Shown piece after piece: positions 9,833 to 18,751 of a stretch of 64,000 nt of DNA. The position numbers and the translations under genes are program-made. Below the pieces are notes generated by a model. That model saw only the letters and a list, made by a program, of their open reading frames with translations, had not been told where the DNA came from and ran no database searches. The stretch is from positions 1 through 64,000 of the IMG/VR virus record IMGVR_UViG_3300032236_001391; one strand, 5' to 3'. How positions within the stretch are numbered: position 1 is the stretch's first letter; the number at the start of each line of letters is the position of its first letter. The DNA comes from a virus.

Positions 9833-11170
9833 GTGTATTACATCATTGAAAATAAAGATCAATTATCTAAATTCTCTCAATACGATCTCTCTAATTGTTT
9901 TGTTGATATTATAATGATGAATGACGAATATCATCCTGTATTATCAAAACCCTCTCTGATATACATCAAACCATTTAGATCGAGATCCGGCTTTATACTG
10001 TCTATAGATCATTCAGAAACCTTTAAACTACATCTAGAAGACGTAATATCTTTATTACGCGATAAGATAGGCCAAATTTATGCAGTAGATGCCAAACGAC
10101 TAAGATACTTCCTTAATAGAGATAACGCCTTATTCTGCCTTAAAACAGCCAAATATTTGCATTCTGGGGAAATAATCGACGAATCGTCGTATAATACCGC
10201 AGCACATAGGTTTTTTTACGGTAAATATGAAAGCAAATGTGATATAAACAGGATAATCCCTGTCGCAAAGCATTATGAGAAGATGGAAAACCTAATTTTG
10301 GATTATAAATTCAACCAGAGTTGGTTTAATCCTAAATATTATAAGCTTTATGGTTCCATGGCAATGAATGTGTATAGAAAAATCGAATCTGCTGGTATAA
10401 AGGTAGATAATGTCGTGTTTTTCAGTCATTATAAGCCAAAATGTAACTTAATGTCGCTTAAAAACGACATTATTTATACTCATTATAACATATATACCTC
10501 TACCGGAAGACCTTCAAATGCATTTAATGGTATAAATTTTAGTGCTATGAAGAAAAACGATGGTAGCAGAATGTCTTTTATAGCTAAAAACGATATTCTG
10601 GTTGAATTTGACTATTCATCGTATCATTTGAGAATACTTACTAACCTTATTGGGTATGAATTTGAAGATAAAGACATTCATACACACCTTGGAAAGCTAT
10701 ATTTTGAGAAAAATGATATATCACCGGAAGAATATATCGAAAGTAAGTCACTTACATTCAAACTTTTATATACAGATTCATTTTCAGAAGAATTAATACA
10801 TATTCCATTTTTTAAAAAGGTTAGAGATTTCAAAAACGAATTATGGGAAAAATATAAAAAATACGGTTATATAGAAAGTTTTATATCAAAAAGACCTATA
10901 AGAAATTTAGAGTCTAAAACTCAGTTATTACCGTATATTCTGCAAAATTATGAAACAGAAAGGAATATAATGGTCATGCATGAACTGTTAAATTTCTTAG
11001 AAAATAAAAAAACTAAAATTATTTTATATAATTATGATTCTTTTTTATTAGATTTGCATAAAGGCGACGGTAAAGATATTCTGGAGCAAATAAGTTTGAT
11101 ATTAGAGCAGGACGGTTATTACACTTCTGTTAGTTTTGGTAAGAATTACCAAGACATGAAAAAAATTTAA
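9833..11170 (+). CDS. Family A DNA polymerase-like protein, short and divergent
   Basis: 445 aa, read from GTG 9833 since no ATG fits the N-terminus. The C-terminal half has a Pol I-type palm: YTSTGRPSNAFNGINFSAM near residues 221-240 (compare TGRLSS...), motif A VEFDYSSYHLRILTNL near 256-271, a degenerate O-helix (SKSLTFKLLY) near 304-313, and motif C LYNYDSFLLDL near 398-408. Both metal-binding Asp are present, but the HDE of motif C has become YDS and the O-helix lacks the usual YG. The N-terminal 200 residues could be a decayed exonuclease domain. A full family B replicase is encoded at 21442-24033, so this would be a second polymerase, active or repurposed. Confidence 0.6.
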   Translation: MYYIIENKDQLSKFSQYDLSNCFVDIIMMNDEYHPVLSKPSLIYIKPFRSRSGFILSIDHSETFKLHLEDVISLLRDKIGQIYAVDAKRLRYFLNRDNALFCLKTAKYLHSGEIIDESSYNTAAHRFFYGKYESKCDINRIIPVAKHYEKMENLILDYKFNQSWFNPKYYKLYGSMAMNVYRKIESAGIKVDNVVFFSHYKPKCNLMSLKNDIIYTHYNIYTSTGRPSNAFNGINFSAMKKNDGSRMSFIAKNDILVEFDYSSYHLRILTNLIGYEFEDKDIHTHLGKLYFEKNDISPEEYIESKSLTFKLLYTDSFSEELIHIPFFKKVRDFKNELWEKYKKYGYIESFISKRPIRNLESKTQLLPYILQNYETERNIMVMHELLNFLENKKTKIILYNYDSFLLDLHKGDGKDILEQISLILEQDGYYTSVSFGKNYQDMKKI

Positions 11171-11185
11171 TTTTATATTAACAAT

Positions 11186-11199
11186 CAGATATTTATATA
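11186..11199 (+). promoter_or_regulatory. CAGATATTTATATA element abutting a start codon
   Basis: The 14-mer CAGATATTTATATA runs into ATG 11199. An identical 14-mer lies directly before GTG 41234. Too close to the start to be an ordinary -10 box for that start, so it may act in translation or serve a downstream start. Confidence 0.4.
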
Positions 11200-11630
11200 T
11201 GTTATTAAATGAATTATTAGAAATTACGGAAGACCAATTGAATAAGTTATTTTGTACATTCACAAAAAAAGAAGAGTTAGATTATACCATAACGGATATT
11301 AGATCGAAGTACAATATATTATATTCGAAAGTATTTGTTTTAGAAATATCTGAAGGAGAAGAATTTGTGTGCACATATAACATCGACAGCGAAAATATCA
11401 ATAAAAACACTCTTCTTCCTAATACTATCCTAATGCATAGAAGAAAAGAGACTAATACTCTATATACCATAAATTCTCTCAATTCGCTGGTTTCAAAGTT
11501 AAATAATGGTGTTATGGACAAAAATTACAAAATAAATTGGATAGATTATAAAAATTCTATACTTTTAACCCGCAGCGGAGATTTTTGCAAATTAGATACT
11601 AAAATCCACGATATTTTAGTTTTTAACTAA
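11199..11630 (+). CDS. Hypothetical protein with MLLNELLE-type N-terminus
   Basis: 143 aa, acidic at the N-terminus and mixed alpha/beta after it. The first residues MLLNELLEI resemble the N-termini of two other proteins here (MKLSEILNES at 40364 and VKTLTDLLIEA at 41234), and two of the three genes have the same upstream 14-mer. Such short amphipathic leaders are sometimes packaging or targeting tags in T4-like phages, which is only a possibility here. No domain recognised. Confidence 0.55.
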   Translation: MLLNELLEITEDQLNKLFCTFTKKEELDYTITDIRSKYNILYSKVFVLEISEGEEFVCTYNIDSENINKNTLLPNTILMHRRKETNTLYTINSLNSLVSKLNNGVMDKNYKINWIDYKNSILLTRSGDFCKLDTKIHDILVFN

Positions 11631-11636
11631 AATTAT

Positions 11637-11667
11637 TTTGCAGATTTGATTTTAATTAATAGTTTTG
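11637..11667 (+). promoter_or_regulatory. Bacteroidota-type promoter of the replication operon
   Basis: TTTG (11637-11640), 19-nt spacer, TAGTTTTG (11660-11667) matches TTTG-N19/20-TAnnTTTG. It lies 25 nt before the ssDNA-binding protein start. Confidence 0.6.
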
Positions 11668-11692
11668 TTTTTTAAATTTTAAAAATACAGTT

Positions 11693-12547
11693 ATGTCAAA
11701 CATTGATTTAATTAAGCAGAGACTGACTAAGCTTCAGTCAAAAACCTCAGGAAATTTTGAAAAAGTTGATTACACGACCCTTTTTTGGAAACCCAAATTA
11801 GGAAAATCAGTTGTTAGGATCGTTCCTCGCAAAGCAAACAAAGATTATCCATTTGCTGAAGTTGATTTTCACCAATACAATGTGTTCAAAAAAAGTGTTT
11901 ACACACTATCAAATTTCGGAGAGAAAGATCCCGTAGAACAATTTGTAAAAGAACTTTACAATGAAAACAACGAGGAAAGTAAAGAATTGGCTCGTAAAAT
12001 TAAGCCTCGTAAGAAATATTACTGCAATGTGCTGGTAAGAGGCGAAGAAGGCTTAGGTGTTCGTATTTGGGAGTTCAATAAAACCACATATGAAAAATTA
12101 TTGAGTATTATGGCCGATGACGATTTCGGTGATGTTGCTGATATAAATTCAGGAACCGATCTTACAATCGAAGGTTATAACGATTCTATTAAAATCGGTA
12201 AAAGAGATGTAAACTATATCGCAGTTAATGTTACACCTAAACGTAACTTATCTGTTTTATCGGATAACGCTGAGTTAGTTAAGTCTTATTTAGAAAATCA
12301 AAAAGACATCTTGGATGTTTATAAAAGATATTCTTACGATGAGATTAAAACAATGCTTAAAGAATATTTAAATCCTACTGATACTACAGAAGAAGCATCT
12401 GATTCAGTTGCGAGCGATTCTATTAGCCCGGACGAAGAATCATCTGAAGAAGCTCCGGCAAAAACTTACACTCCGGAAGTTTCTAAAAAAACAGCACCTA
12501 AATCATCATCTTCTAAATTCGATGAAATATTTGAAGGAGAAGACTAA
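11693..12547 (+). CDS. Single-stranded DNA-binding protein, T4 gp32-like
   Basis: 284 aa. It starts with a helical, basic N-terminus (SNIDLIKQRLTKLQSK), which in gp32 drives cooperativity. A core follows with LFWKPKLGKSVVRIVP and a KPRKKYYCNVLV strand, close in pattern to gp32 OB-fold segments. The last 50 residues are Ser/Asp/Glu-rich and end DEIFEGED, the acidic tail used to contact replication partners. The classical gp32 zinc ligands are not evident. It lies directly upstream of UvsX in one operon, with a host-type promoter ahead. Confidence 0.8.
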   Translation: MSNIDLIKQRLTKLQSKTSGNFEKVDYTTLFWKPKLGKSVVRIVPRKANKDYPFAEVDFHQYNVFKKSVYTLSNFGEKDPVEQFVKELYNENNEESKELARKIKPRKKYYCNVLVRGEEGLGVRIWEFNKTTYEKLLSIMADDDFGDVADINSGTDLTIEGYNDSIKIGKRDVNYIAVNVTPKRNLSVLSDNAELVKSYLENQKDILDVYKRYSYDEIKTMLKEYLNPTDTTEEASDSVASDSISPDEESSEEAPAKTYTPEVSKKTAPKSSSSKFDEIFEGED

Positions 12548-12559
12548 TAAATAAAATAT

Positions 12560-13651
12560 ATGAGTCAAGACGAAATAAAACCCCTTAAGAAAAATATTAA
12601 GGAGGCGGTAAACAGCGCCATAAACAAAAACAAAATAGGCTTTGATCTAGCGAAATTTAAAGAGACAAAGAACCTTACTACCGATGGAATGAAACCGCAA
12701 ACCTGGATTAAAGTATCGGATGCTTTTACATCCGCTACAGGATTGCCTGGTATTCCGGAAGGACAAGTTACAATCATTAGAGGTCACTCTGATACTGGTA
12801 AATCTGCTTTAGGAATTGAAGCAGTAGTTTCAGCTCAAAAAGCAGGTAAACTCCCAGTATTGATTATAACTGAAATGAAGTTTTCATGGGAACATGCTAG
12901 AATAATGGGATTGGATTTTGAAGAAGTTCCTGATCCAAACACAGGTGAAGTTAGGTATGAAGGACATTTCATTTATGCGGATATCGATAAGGTTGGAACA
13001 ATTGAACAAGTAGCTGCATTTATGGCTGATTTGATGGATGAGCAAGCAAAAGGTAAATTGCCATTTGATTTGGTTTTCTTCTGGGATTGTGCAGGAACTA
13101 TTCCTTGTCAGCAATCTATTGATTCCAAATCACAAAACAACGAGTGGGCAGCTGCAGCAATGAGCAGGAACTTCGGTAATTATATCGATCAAAAGATTAT
13201 CACTTCTCGTAAAATCAATAGACAATTTATAAACACATTTATTGTTGTTAATAAAATTTGGGTGGATAAACCAGCAACATATGGTGCATTGCCTACAGTC
13301 AAATCTAAAGGTGGTAATGCTTTATATTCTGATGCAGCATTAGTTATTTTGTTCGGTAATGTGACTAATTCAGGTACATCTAAAATCAAAGCGCAAAAAA
13401 ATGGTAAAGAAATAGAATTTGCGAAAAGAACTAGAGTATCAATTGAAAAAAATCATATTGATGGTGTTACAGCATCCGCTAAGATTATCATTACTCCCCA
13501 TGGTTTTATATTAGACGAGAAAAAATACATCGATCGTTATAAGAAAGAACATGCAAATGAGTGGTTATCTATTTTAGGTGTAACAGATTTTGATCTAGTT
13601 GAAGAAGAAGATAAGCAAGAAAATATTAACGACATACAAGGTGAAGACTAA
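12560..13651 (+). CDS. uvsX: UvsX/RecA-like recombinase
   Basis: 363 aa. The P-loop GHSDTGKSA lies near residues 75-83, a Walker B-like LVFFWDCAG near 171, and a RecA-type L2 region around SKGGNALYSDAALVILFG. Length and order match T4 UvsX (391 aa), the strand-exchange protein of recombination-dependent replication and repair. It sits 12 nt after the SSB gene and 3 nt before the 5' nuclease gene, so the three are co-transcribed. The C-terminus is acidic. Confidence 0.85.
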   Translation: MSQDEIKPLKKNIKEAVNSAINKNKIGFDLAKFKETKNLTTDGMKPQTWIKVSDAFTSATGLPGIPEGQVTIIRGHSDTGKSALGIEAVVSAQKAGKLPVLIITEMKFSWEHARIMGLDFEEVPDPNTGEVRYEGHFIYADIDKVGTIEQVAAFMADLMDEQAKGKLPFDLVFFWDCAGTIPCQQSIDSKSQNNEWAAAAMSRNFGNYIDQKIITSRKINRQFINTFIVVNKIWVDKPATYGALPTVKSKGGNALYSDAALVILFGNVTNSGTSKIKAQKNGKEIEFAKRTRVSIEKNHIDGVTASAKIIITPHGFILDEKKYIDRYKKEHANEWLSILGVTDFDLVEEEDKQENINDIQGED

Positions 13652-13654
13652 ATA

Positions 13655-14713
13655 ATGAATAAAGAAAGATTATTAGATATATTTTCTCGCATAAATAAAG
13701 AAGATAACGAAGATGTTTTTCGTATACCGGATAATTTCCATTTTAATAGTAGAATTTTATTAATAGACGGCATGAATACCTTTTTAAGAGGATTCTCGGT
13801 TGTTAACAAAATGAATTTACTTGGAAATGAAATAGGAGGTATAGTTGGATTTCTTCGATCGATAGGACATGCTATCAAATTATTATCGCCGACTCGCGTC
13901 ATCATCGTTTTCGATGGTGAAGCGGGATCGACTAATCGAAAATATCTTTATAATGATTATAAGTCTAATAGAGATACTGGTAATATAATGAATCGTTTAT
14001 CTTTTAATACAAAAGAAGAAGAGGATGATTCTAAATATAATCAGTTAGAACGTTTGATTGATTATCTTTCTTTTTTGCCTGTAACTTTAATTTCTATTGA
14101 TAAATTAGAAGCAGATGATATTATTGGATACCTATCACAATACATTTATAAAGAGCATTTAGATAGTGAACAATACATTATGTCATCTGATAAAGATTTT
14201 TTACAGTTAGTAAATGATAGAATAAAAGCTTATAGTCCTATTAAGAAAAAGATTTATCATGTTGAAGATGTAATCGATGAATTTGAAATACATCCTAATA
14301 ATTTTCTTCTGTTTAAGACACTAACCGGAGATAGCTCCGATAATATTCCTGGCGTATCAGGATTTGGTAAATTGAATACACCTAAGTTATTTGAATTCAT
14401 GAAACATGAAGAGACAAAGGATTTAAATACTATCTATGAAATATGCGAAAATCCTCCTAAGAAATCGGTTTTATATGAAAGAATCTTGAATACTAAAAGA
14501 GATGTTGAAATCTTCTACAAAATAATGAATCTCAAAAATCCTAACATATCAGAAGAAGATGAATTGGATATACAAGAGTATTTCAAAAAAAGCCACCCCG
14601 AATTAAAGAAAATGGATTTTATAAAATTATATCACCATGATAAGATGGGTGATGCTATATCTTATCTTGAGACATGGATAAATACATTTTCAACGTTGAA
14701 TAGTTATAAGTAA
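13655..14713 (+). CDS. 5'-3' exonuclease of the FEN family (T4 RNase H-like)
   Basis: 352 aa. Metal-binding acidic residues are in place: LLIDGMNTFLRG near residue 33, VIIVFDGEAG near 84, LEADDIIGYL near 150, SSDKDFLQL near 177 and GDSSDNIPG near 229, followed by the helix-hairpin-helix turn. This is the structure-specific nuclease that removes RNA primers and 5' flaps during lagging-strand synthesis. Length fits T4 RNase H (305 aa) with a short C-terminal extension. The next gene downstream is a homing endonuclease on the other strand. Confidence 0.85.
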   Translation: MNKERLLDIFSRINKEDNEDVFRIPDNFHFNSRILLIDGMNTFLRGFSVVNKMNLLGNEIGGIVGFLRSIGHAIKLLSPTRVIIVFDGEAGSTNRKYLYNDYKSNRDTGNIMNRLSFNTKEEEDDSKYNQLERLIDYLSFLPVTLISIDKLEADDIIGYLSQYIYKEHLDSEQYIMSSDKDFLQLVNDRIKAYSPIKKKIYHVEDVIDEFEIHPNNFLLFKTLTGDSSDNIPGVSGFGKLNTPKLFEFMKHEETKDLNTIYEICENPPKKSVLYERILNTKRDVEIFYKIMNLKNPNISEEDELDIQEYFKKSHPELKKMDFIKLYHHDKMGDAISYLETWINTFSTLNSYK

Positions 14714-14715
14714 CT

Positions 14716-15363
14716 TTATAATTTACCACGTTTGATGTTTCTATTTATTTTAGAACATAAAGGGCGTAAATTAGTATAATGGCTAAGTTTGATGAGATCT
14801 TGTTCGGAAGAAGCCGAAGATATCGGGATTATATGATCGATATCCCACCCGTAATTGTCCGCACCATTATACAAGCCGTGGTTATCCCATGTCATCCAAG
14901 GTTCAAATAAAGATTCTAAATGTTGTTTGAAATGATCATAAGAACATCCTAAAATGATAGTTGTCTTATTTTTCTTAATAAAACTTCTACTTTTTAAAGC
15001 TCTATGTATATGCGATCTCATAAGACATTCTATTTTATAAATAAAATCTGTTTTATATTTCAATAAACGTTTTTGATTTTTTATCGATTTATAATTTTGA
15101 TCATATTTTCTTTTTCTATCTTTATACTTATTTTTATGTTTTTCTCTGCTTATTTTTTGTGATTTTTGATATTGTTCTATATTATCACGTTGATACTTTT
15201 TTTTATTCTCTATAATTTGAATTCTATTGGATTGATAATAAGTATCATTAAATATTTTAATACATGATTTACATTTATAACTCAAGCCATCGCGAGAGCC
15301 TTTTTGTTTATTAAATTCGTTTAAAGATTTTGTGATACCACAAGATTTGCATATCTTTGTCAT
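14716..15363 (-). CDS. HNH homing endonuclease
   Basis: 215 aa from the Met at 15363, chosen because the zinc-binding motif MTKICKSCGITKS begins there; an earlier Met (15387) would add eight residues. A CxxC...CxxC ribbon near the N-terminus is followed by a very basic middle (Tyr/Lys/Gln-rich DNA-binding linker) and a C-terminal HNH core WDIDHIIPISSASS...NLRPLCSKINRNIKRG. It is free-standing, on the minus strand, wedged between two replication genes, which is typical of phage intron-less homing genes. Confidence 0.85.
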   Translation of the reverse strand: MTKICKSCGITKSLNEFNKQKGSRDGLSYKCKSCIKIFNDTYYQSNRIQIIENKKKYQRDNIEQYQKSQKISREKHKNKYKDRKRKYDQNYKSIKNQKRLLKYKTDFIYKIECLMRSHIHRALKSRSFIKKNKTTIILGCSYDHFKQHLESLFEPWMTWDNHGLYNGADNYGWDIDHIIPISSASSEQDLIKLSHYTNLRPLCSKINRNIKRGKL

Positions 15364-15435
15364 AATAAAAAAATCCCAACTGTTCATCAGTACCAGTGAT
15401 TACTAAGTTGAGATCTAAAATAAAAATAAGTTTTA

Positions 15436-15458
15436 GTATTTACCTGGTACGTAAATAC
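15436..15458. repeat. Inverted repeat between the HNH gene and the helicase gene
   Basis: GTATTTAC (15436-15443) and GTAAATAC (15451-15458) are perfectly complementary with a 7-nt loop. The hairpin lies in the divergent intergenic region, near a TATTTTTG promoter-like box (15474-15481), so it could be an operator or an attenuator for either gene. Confidence 0.5.
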
Positions 15459-15514
15459 ATATATAAATATCAGTATTTTTGGTTTTTTAAATATTTAATA
15501 ATAAATATAAGAAT

Positions 15515-16867
15515 ATGACATTAAAAGGATTATCTGCCTTCGGGCACCACTTTCAAATAAAGGTATTATATTCTTTATTAAACGATAAATTATTCCTACA
15601 AAAGATAGCAGATGTAATAACATCTGATTATTTTGAATCACCGGCGCATAAATGGATCATAGAAACTACTTTATCTTATTATGGAAAATATCATACTTAT
15701 CCAACAATGGAAGTGATGAAAGTAGAAATCAAAAAAGAAAAGAATGAAGTCCTTCGCCTTTCTATTAAAGAAGAATTAAAGCAGGTATATACTACCACTC
15801 ACGATGAAATCGATTATGTTAAAGAAGAATTTTTTAATTTTTGTAAGAATCAAAGGTTAAAAGAAGCTTTAATAAATTCAGTTGGTCTATTAGAAAGCGG
15901 AGAGTACGAAGGTATTCGTAAATTGATCGACGAAGCCATGAAAGCTGGTAATGATAAGAATATAGGACATGAGTACGATAAAGATATTGAAAGTCGTTTT
16001 AGAGAAGAAGAAGATAATAAAATACCTTTCCCATGGAAAGTATTTAACGATATTACAGACGGTGGAATTGGTACCGGTAATTTAATGTTATTATTTGCTC
16101 CTCCGGGTATAGGTAAATCTACCGTAGTATGTAATATGGCAGCACATGTTATTAAATTGGGTTTCAAAGTAATTTATTATACTTTAGAACTTGACGAAAG
16201 GTATGTAGGTAAAAAGATAGATTCTATATTAACCGGCATTGATATGAAGCTGTTAAAAAATCACAGGAAAGAAATAGAAAGCAAAATTCAATCAATACTT
16301 GGAAAAATAGTTATCAAAGAATATTCTCCTGGCAGAGCATCATTGGACACCATAGAATCACATTTAAAACAATTAGCAGCTAATAATGATTTTTATCCGG
16401 ATTTAATAATAATTGATTATCCAGATCTTTTAAAACCACGTAAAGCTAGGAAAGAATCTAAAGAAGAACTGGATGATATTTACACAGATGTTAAAGGATT
16501 AGCCAAAGATAATAAGATTCCAGTTATTTGTCCTTCGCAAATCAATCGTATGGGTGCAAAAGATGATATTATTGAAGGCGATAAAGTCGCAGGTAGCTTT
16601 CAAAAGATGATGATAGCAGATTTTAGTGTATCTTTGTCTAGAAAAAGAAAAGATAAAATTAATGGTACCGGGAGATTCCATATTATGAAGTCTAGATTAG
16701 GACCAGATGGTATGACTTATTCTGCAAAAATTGATCTCAATAAAGGATATATTGATATATCGGAAGATCTATACGATGAAGACACTGAAAATCAATCAGA
16801 TGATAGCGGAGGGGATTTTTCAAATAATGAACTTCAAAAATTGAAGAATAAATTTATAAGATCATAG
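15515..16867 (+). CDS. Replicative DNA helicase, DnaB/gp41-like
   Basis: 450 aa. The N-terminal 150 residues are helical and match the primase-interacting domain of DnaB/gp41. The RecA-like core has the P-loop FAPPGIGKSTVV near residues 194-205, Walker B LIIIDYPDLLKPRK near 300, and the DnaB H4 signature with VICPSQINRMGAKDD near 340, followed by SFQKMMIADFSVSLSRKRKD. It unwinds the fork and recruits primase. The acidic tail is like that of other replisome proteins here. No primase was found in the window. Confidence 0.88.
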   Translation: MTLKGLSAFGHHFQIKVLYSLLNDKLFLQKIADVITSDYFESPAHKWIIETTLSYYGKYHTYPTMEVMKVEIKKEKNEVLRLSIKEELKQVYTTTHDEIDYVKEEFFNFCKNQRLKEALINSVGLLESGEYEGIRKLIDEAMKAGNDKNIGHEYDKDIESRFREEEDNKIPFPWKVFNDITDGGIGTGNLMLLFAPPGIGKSTVVCNMAAHVIKLGFKVIYYTLELDERYVGKKIDSILTGIDMKLLKNHRKEIESKIQSILGKIVIKEYSPGRASLDTIESHLKQLAANNDFYPDLIIIDYPDLLKPRKARKESKEELDDIYTDVKGLAKDNKIPVICPSQINRMGAKDDIIEGDKVAGSFQKMMIADFSVSLSRKRKDKINGTGRFHIMKSRLGPDGMTYSAKIDLNKGYIDISEDLYDEDTENQSDDSGGDFSNNELQKLKNKFIRS

Positions 16868-16980
16868 ACTCATAAGCACAGTATATATAAACAAAAAAAG
16901 TTAGATTTTTTTGACTTTTTTTTAAAAAGGGTTTACTATTTATCTTTACGTTTAACAACTCACAAAAAACATATTACATT

Positions 16981-17976
16981 ATGAGCAAATTATTTACCGA
17001 AAGGATTCCATTTAAACCGTTCGAGTACCAGGAATATTATAACGAAGGTTGGTTAAAACAGATGCAAGCATTTTGGTTACATACCGAAATACCAATGCAG
17101 GGAGACGTTAAGGATTGGAATGAAAATTTAAATGAATCTGAGAAACATTTAGTCGGTAATATCCTTTTAGGTTTTGCTCAAACAGAATGCGCAGTATCGG
17201 ATTATTGGACAGGCATGGTAACTAAATGGTTTCCAAAACATGAGATAAGGCAAATGGCTATGGCGTTTGGTTCACAGGAAACGATCCATTCAATAGCATA
17301 TTCATATCTTAATGAAACATTAGGTTTAGATGATTTTGCTGGGTTCTTGCATGAGCCAGCAACAAAAGCGAGATTTGAATTATTAACCGAAACAACTGCT
17401 GATTGGACACCTCAAGATCTGGATACAAATCCACAAGCAAGAAAAGAAGTTGGCAAAAGTCTAGCTATATTCTCAGCATTTGCTGAAGGGGTATCTTTAT
17501 ATTCTTCTTTTGCGGTATTATACTCATTTCAAATGAGAAATCTTTTAAAAGGAATTGGTCAACAGATGAAATGGAGTGTTAGAGACGAATCTTTACATTC
17601 TAAAATGGGTTGTCAATTGTTTAGGCATATGTGTCAAGAGTTTCCTGAACTACTAAACGATGCTAGAAATGATATTTTTGAAGCAGCTAATTTAATTAGA
17701 GATCTAGAATTTAACTATATTGATAAAATGTTTGAGATGGGTGATTTAGAAAATCTTAAAAAAGATCATTTGAAACATTTTATTATACAGAGAATAAATG
17801 AAAAACTTAGAGAACTAGGTTACGAAGGAACACTTGAATATGATAAAAATAAAGCAGCAGAATTAGATTGGTTTTATAATTTAGCGGGTGGTGTAACATG
17901 GACTGATTTTTTTGCTATAAGATCAACCGATTATTCCAAAGCAGGTGAGGGGGAAGATTGGGATGATATATTTTAA
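16981..17976 (+). CDS. nrdB: Ribonucleotide reductase class I beta subunit
   Basis: 331 aa. Iron-ligand segments are clear: GFAQTE for the first acidic ligand, SQETIHSIAYSYL carrying the ExxH pair with the radical Tyr four residues after His, EGVSLYSSFAVL, and VRDESLHSKMG for the last ExxH. It supplies the tyrosyl radical needed by NrdA to make deoxynucleotides. The alpha gene follows at 18752, separated by a GIY-YIG homing endonuclease. The start follows a 110-nt AT-rich leader. Confidence 0.9.
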   Translation: MSKLFTERIPFKPFEYQEYYNEGWLKQMQAFWLHTEIPMQGDVKDWNENLNESEKHLVGNILLGFAQTECAVSDYWTGMVTKWFPKHEIRQMAMAFGSQETIHSIAYSYLNETLGLDDFAGFLHEPATKARFELLTETTADWTPQDLDTNPQARKEVGKSLAIFSAFAEGVSLYSSFAVLYSFQMRNLLKGIGQQMKWSVRDESLHSKMGCQLFRHMCQEFPELLNDARNDIFEAANLIRDLEFNYIDKMFEMGDLENLKKDHLKHFIIQRINEKLRELGYEGTLEYDKNKAAELDWFYNLAGGVTWTDFFAIRSTDYSKAGEGEDWDDIF

Positions 17977-18039
17977 AAAATAGTTCTATTATCTAATGGT
18001 TTTTCTACTTAACCTATATTTATAATAAACAATTATACT

Positions 18040-18735
18040 ATGTATATTTATAAAACTACAAATTGTATAAACGGAAAAGTTTATATAGGAAAAAGTGAAA
18101 AATTATTTAATAAAAACTATTATGGTTCTGGTATTTTATTAGAGAAGGCTATAAAAAAATATGGAAAAAGCAATTTTAAAATTGAAGTGTTAGAAGAATT
18201 GTTTACAATTGATGAATTAAATGAAAGGGAAAAATATTGGATAGAATATTATTCAGGTAATTCGTATAATTTAGCTGAAGGTGGTACTGGTGGATGGACA
18301 ACTAAACATTACTCATCTGAACAAAAAGAAGTATATAGTAAATTGCTATCATCAAAACGAATTGGAAGAACACATACGATTGAAACAATTGAAAAACTAA
18401 AAAAAATGCATGCTGGTAAAAAATTTGGAGATAGTAAAAAGGTTAGTGAAACCATTAAAAAAATGTGGAATGACCCTAATTCAATATTTAACACTCCAGA
18501 ATATAGAAAAAGATTGTCGGAAGCCGGTAAAAAAAGAGTTTGGACTGAAGAAACAAAAGAAAAAATTAGAAAAAGCAAATTAGGTTCAAATAGTCCGGTA
18601 GCAATTAAAATTGAAGTGGATGGTTTATTATATGAAACAAGAAGAGAATGTGCTAAACATTTTGGTATAAGTGAACCCGCAGTTACTAAAAGATGTAAAA
18701 GCAAAAACTTTGAAAATTGGAAAATCATTAAATAA
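18040..18735 (+). CDS. GIY-YIG homing endonuclease
   Basis: 231 aa. The N-terminus MYIYKTTNCINGKVYIGKS is a textbook GIY-YIG start, with FKIEVLEEL and the Glu-containing EREKYWIEYY helix downstream. Lys-rich NUMOD3-like repeats (THTIETIEKLKKMH, WTEETKEKIRKSK) and a C-terminal helix-turn-helix (RRECAKHFGISEPAVTKR) bind DNA. It lies between nrdB and nrdA with its own TATATTTATAATA leader; RNR genes are a known homing hot spot in T4-like phages. Confidence 0.9.
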   Translation: MYIYKTTNCINGKVYIGKSEKLFNKNYYGSGILLEKAIKKYGKSNFKIEVLEELFTIDELNEREKYWIEYYSGNSYNLAEGGTGGWTTKHYSSEQKEVYSKLLSSKRIGRTHTIETIEKLKKMHAGKKFGDSKKVSETIKKMWNDPNSIFNTPEYRKRLSEAGKKRVWTEETKEKIRKSKLGSNSPVAIKIEVDGLLYETRRECAKHFGISEPAVTKRCKSKNFENWKIIK

Positions 18736-18751
18736 AAAAATTAAATAGAGT

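Noticed and set aside
18309-18728. Long minus-strand ORF opposite the GIY-YIG gene
   Set aside because: It mirrors the coding pattern of a clearly recognisable gene and has no leader.
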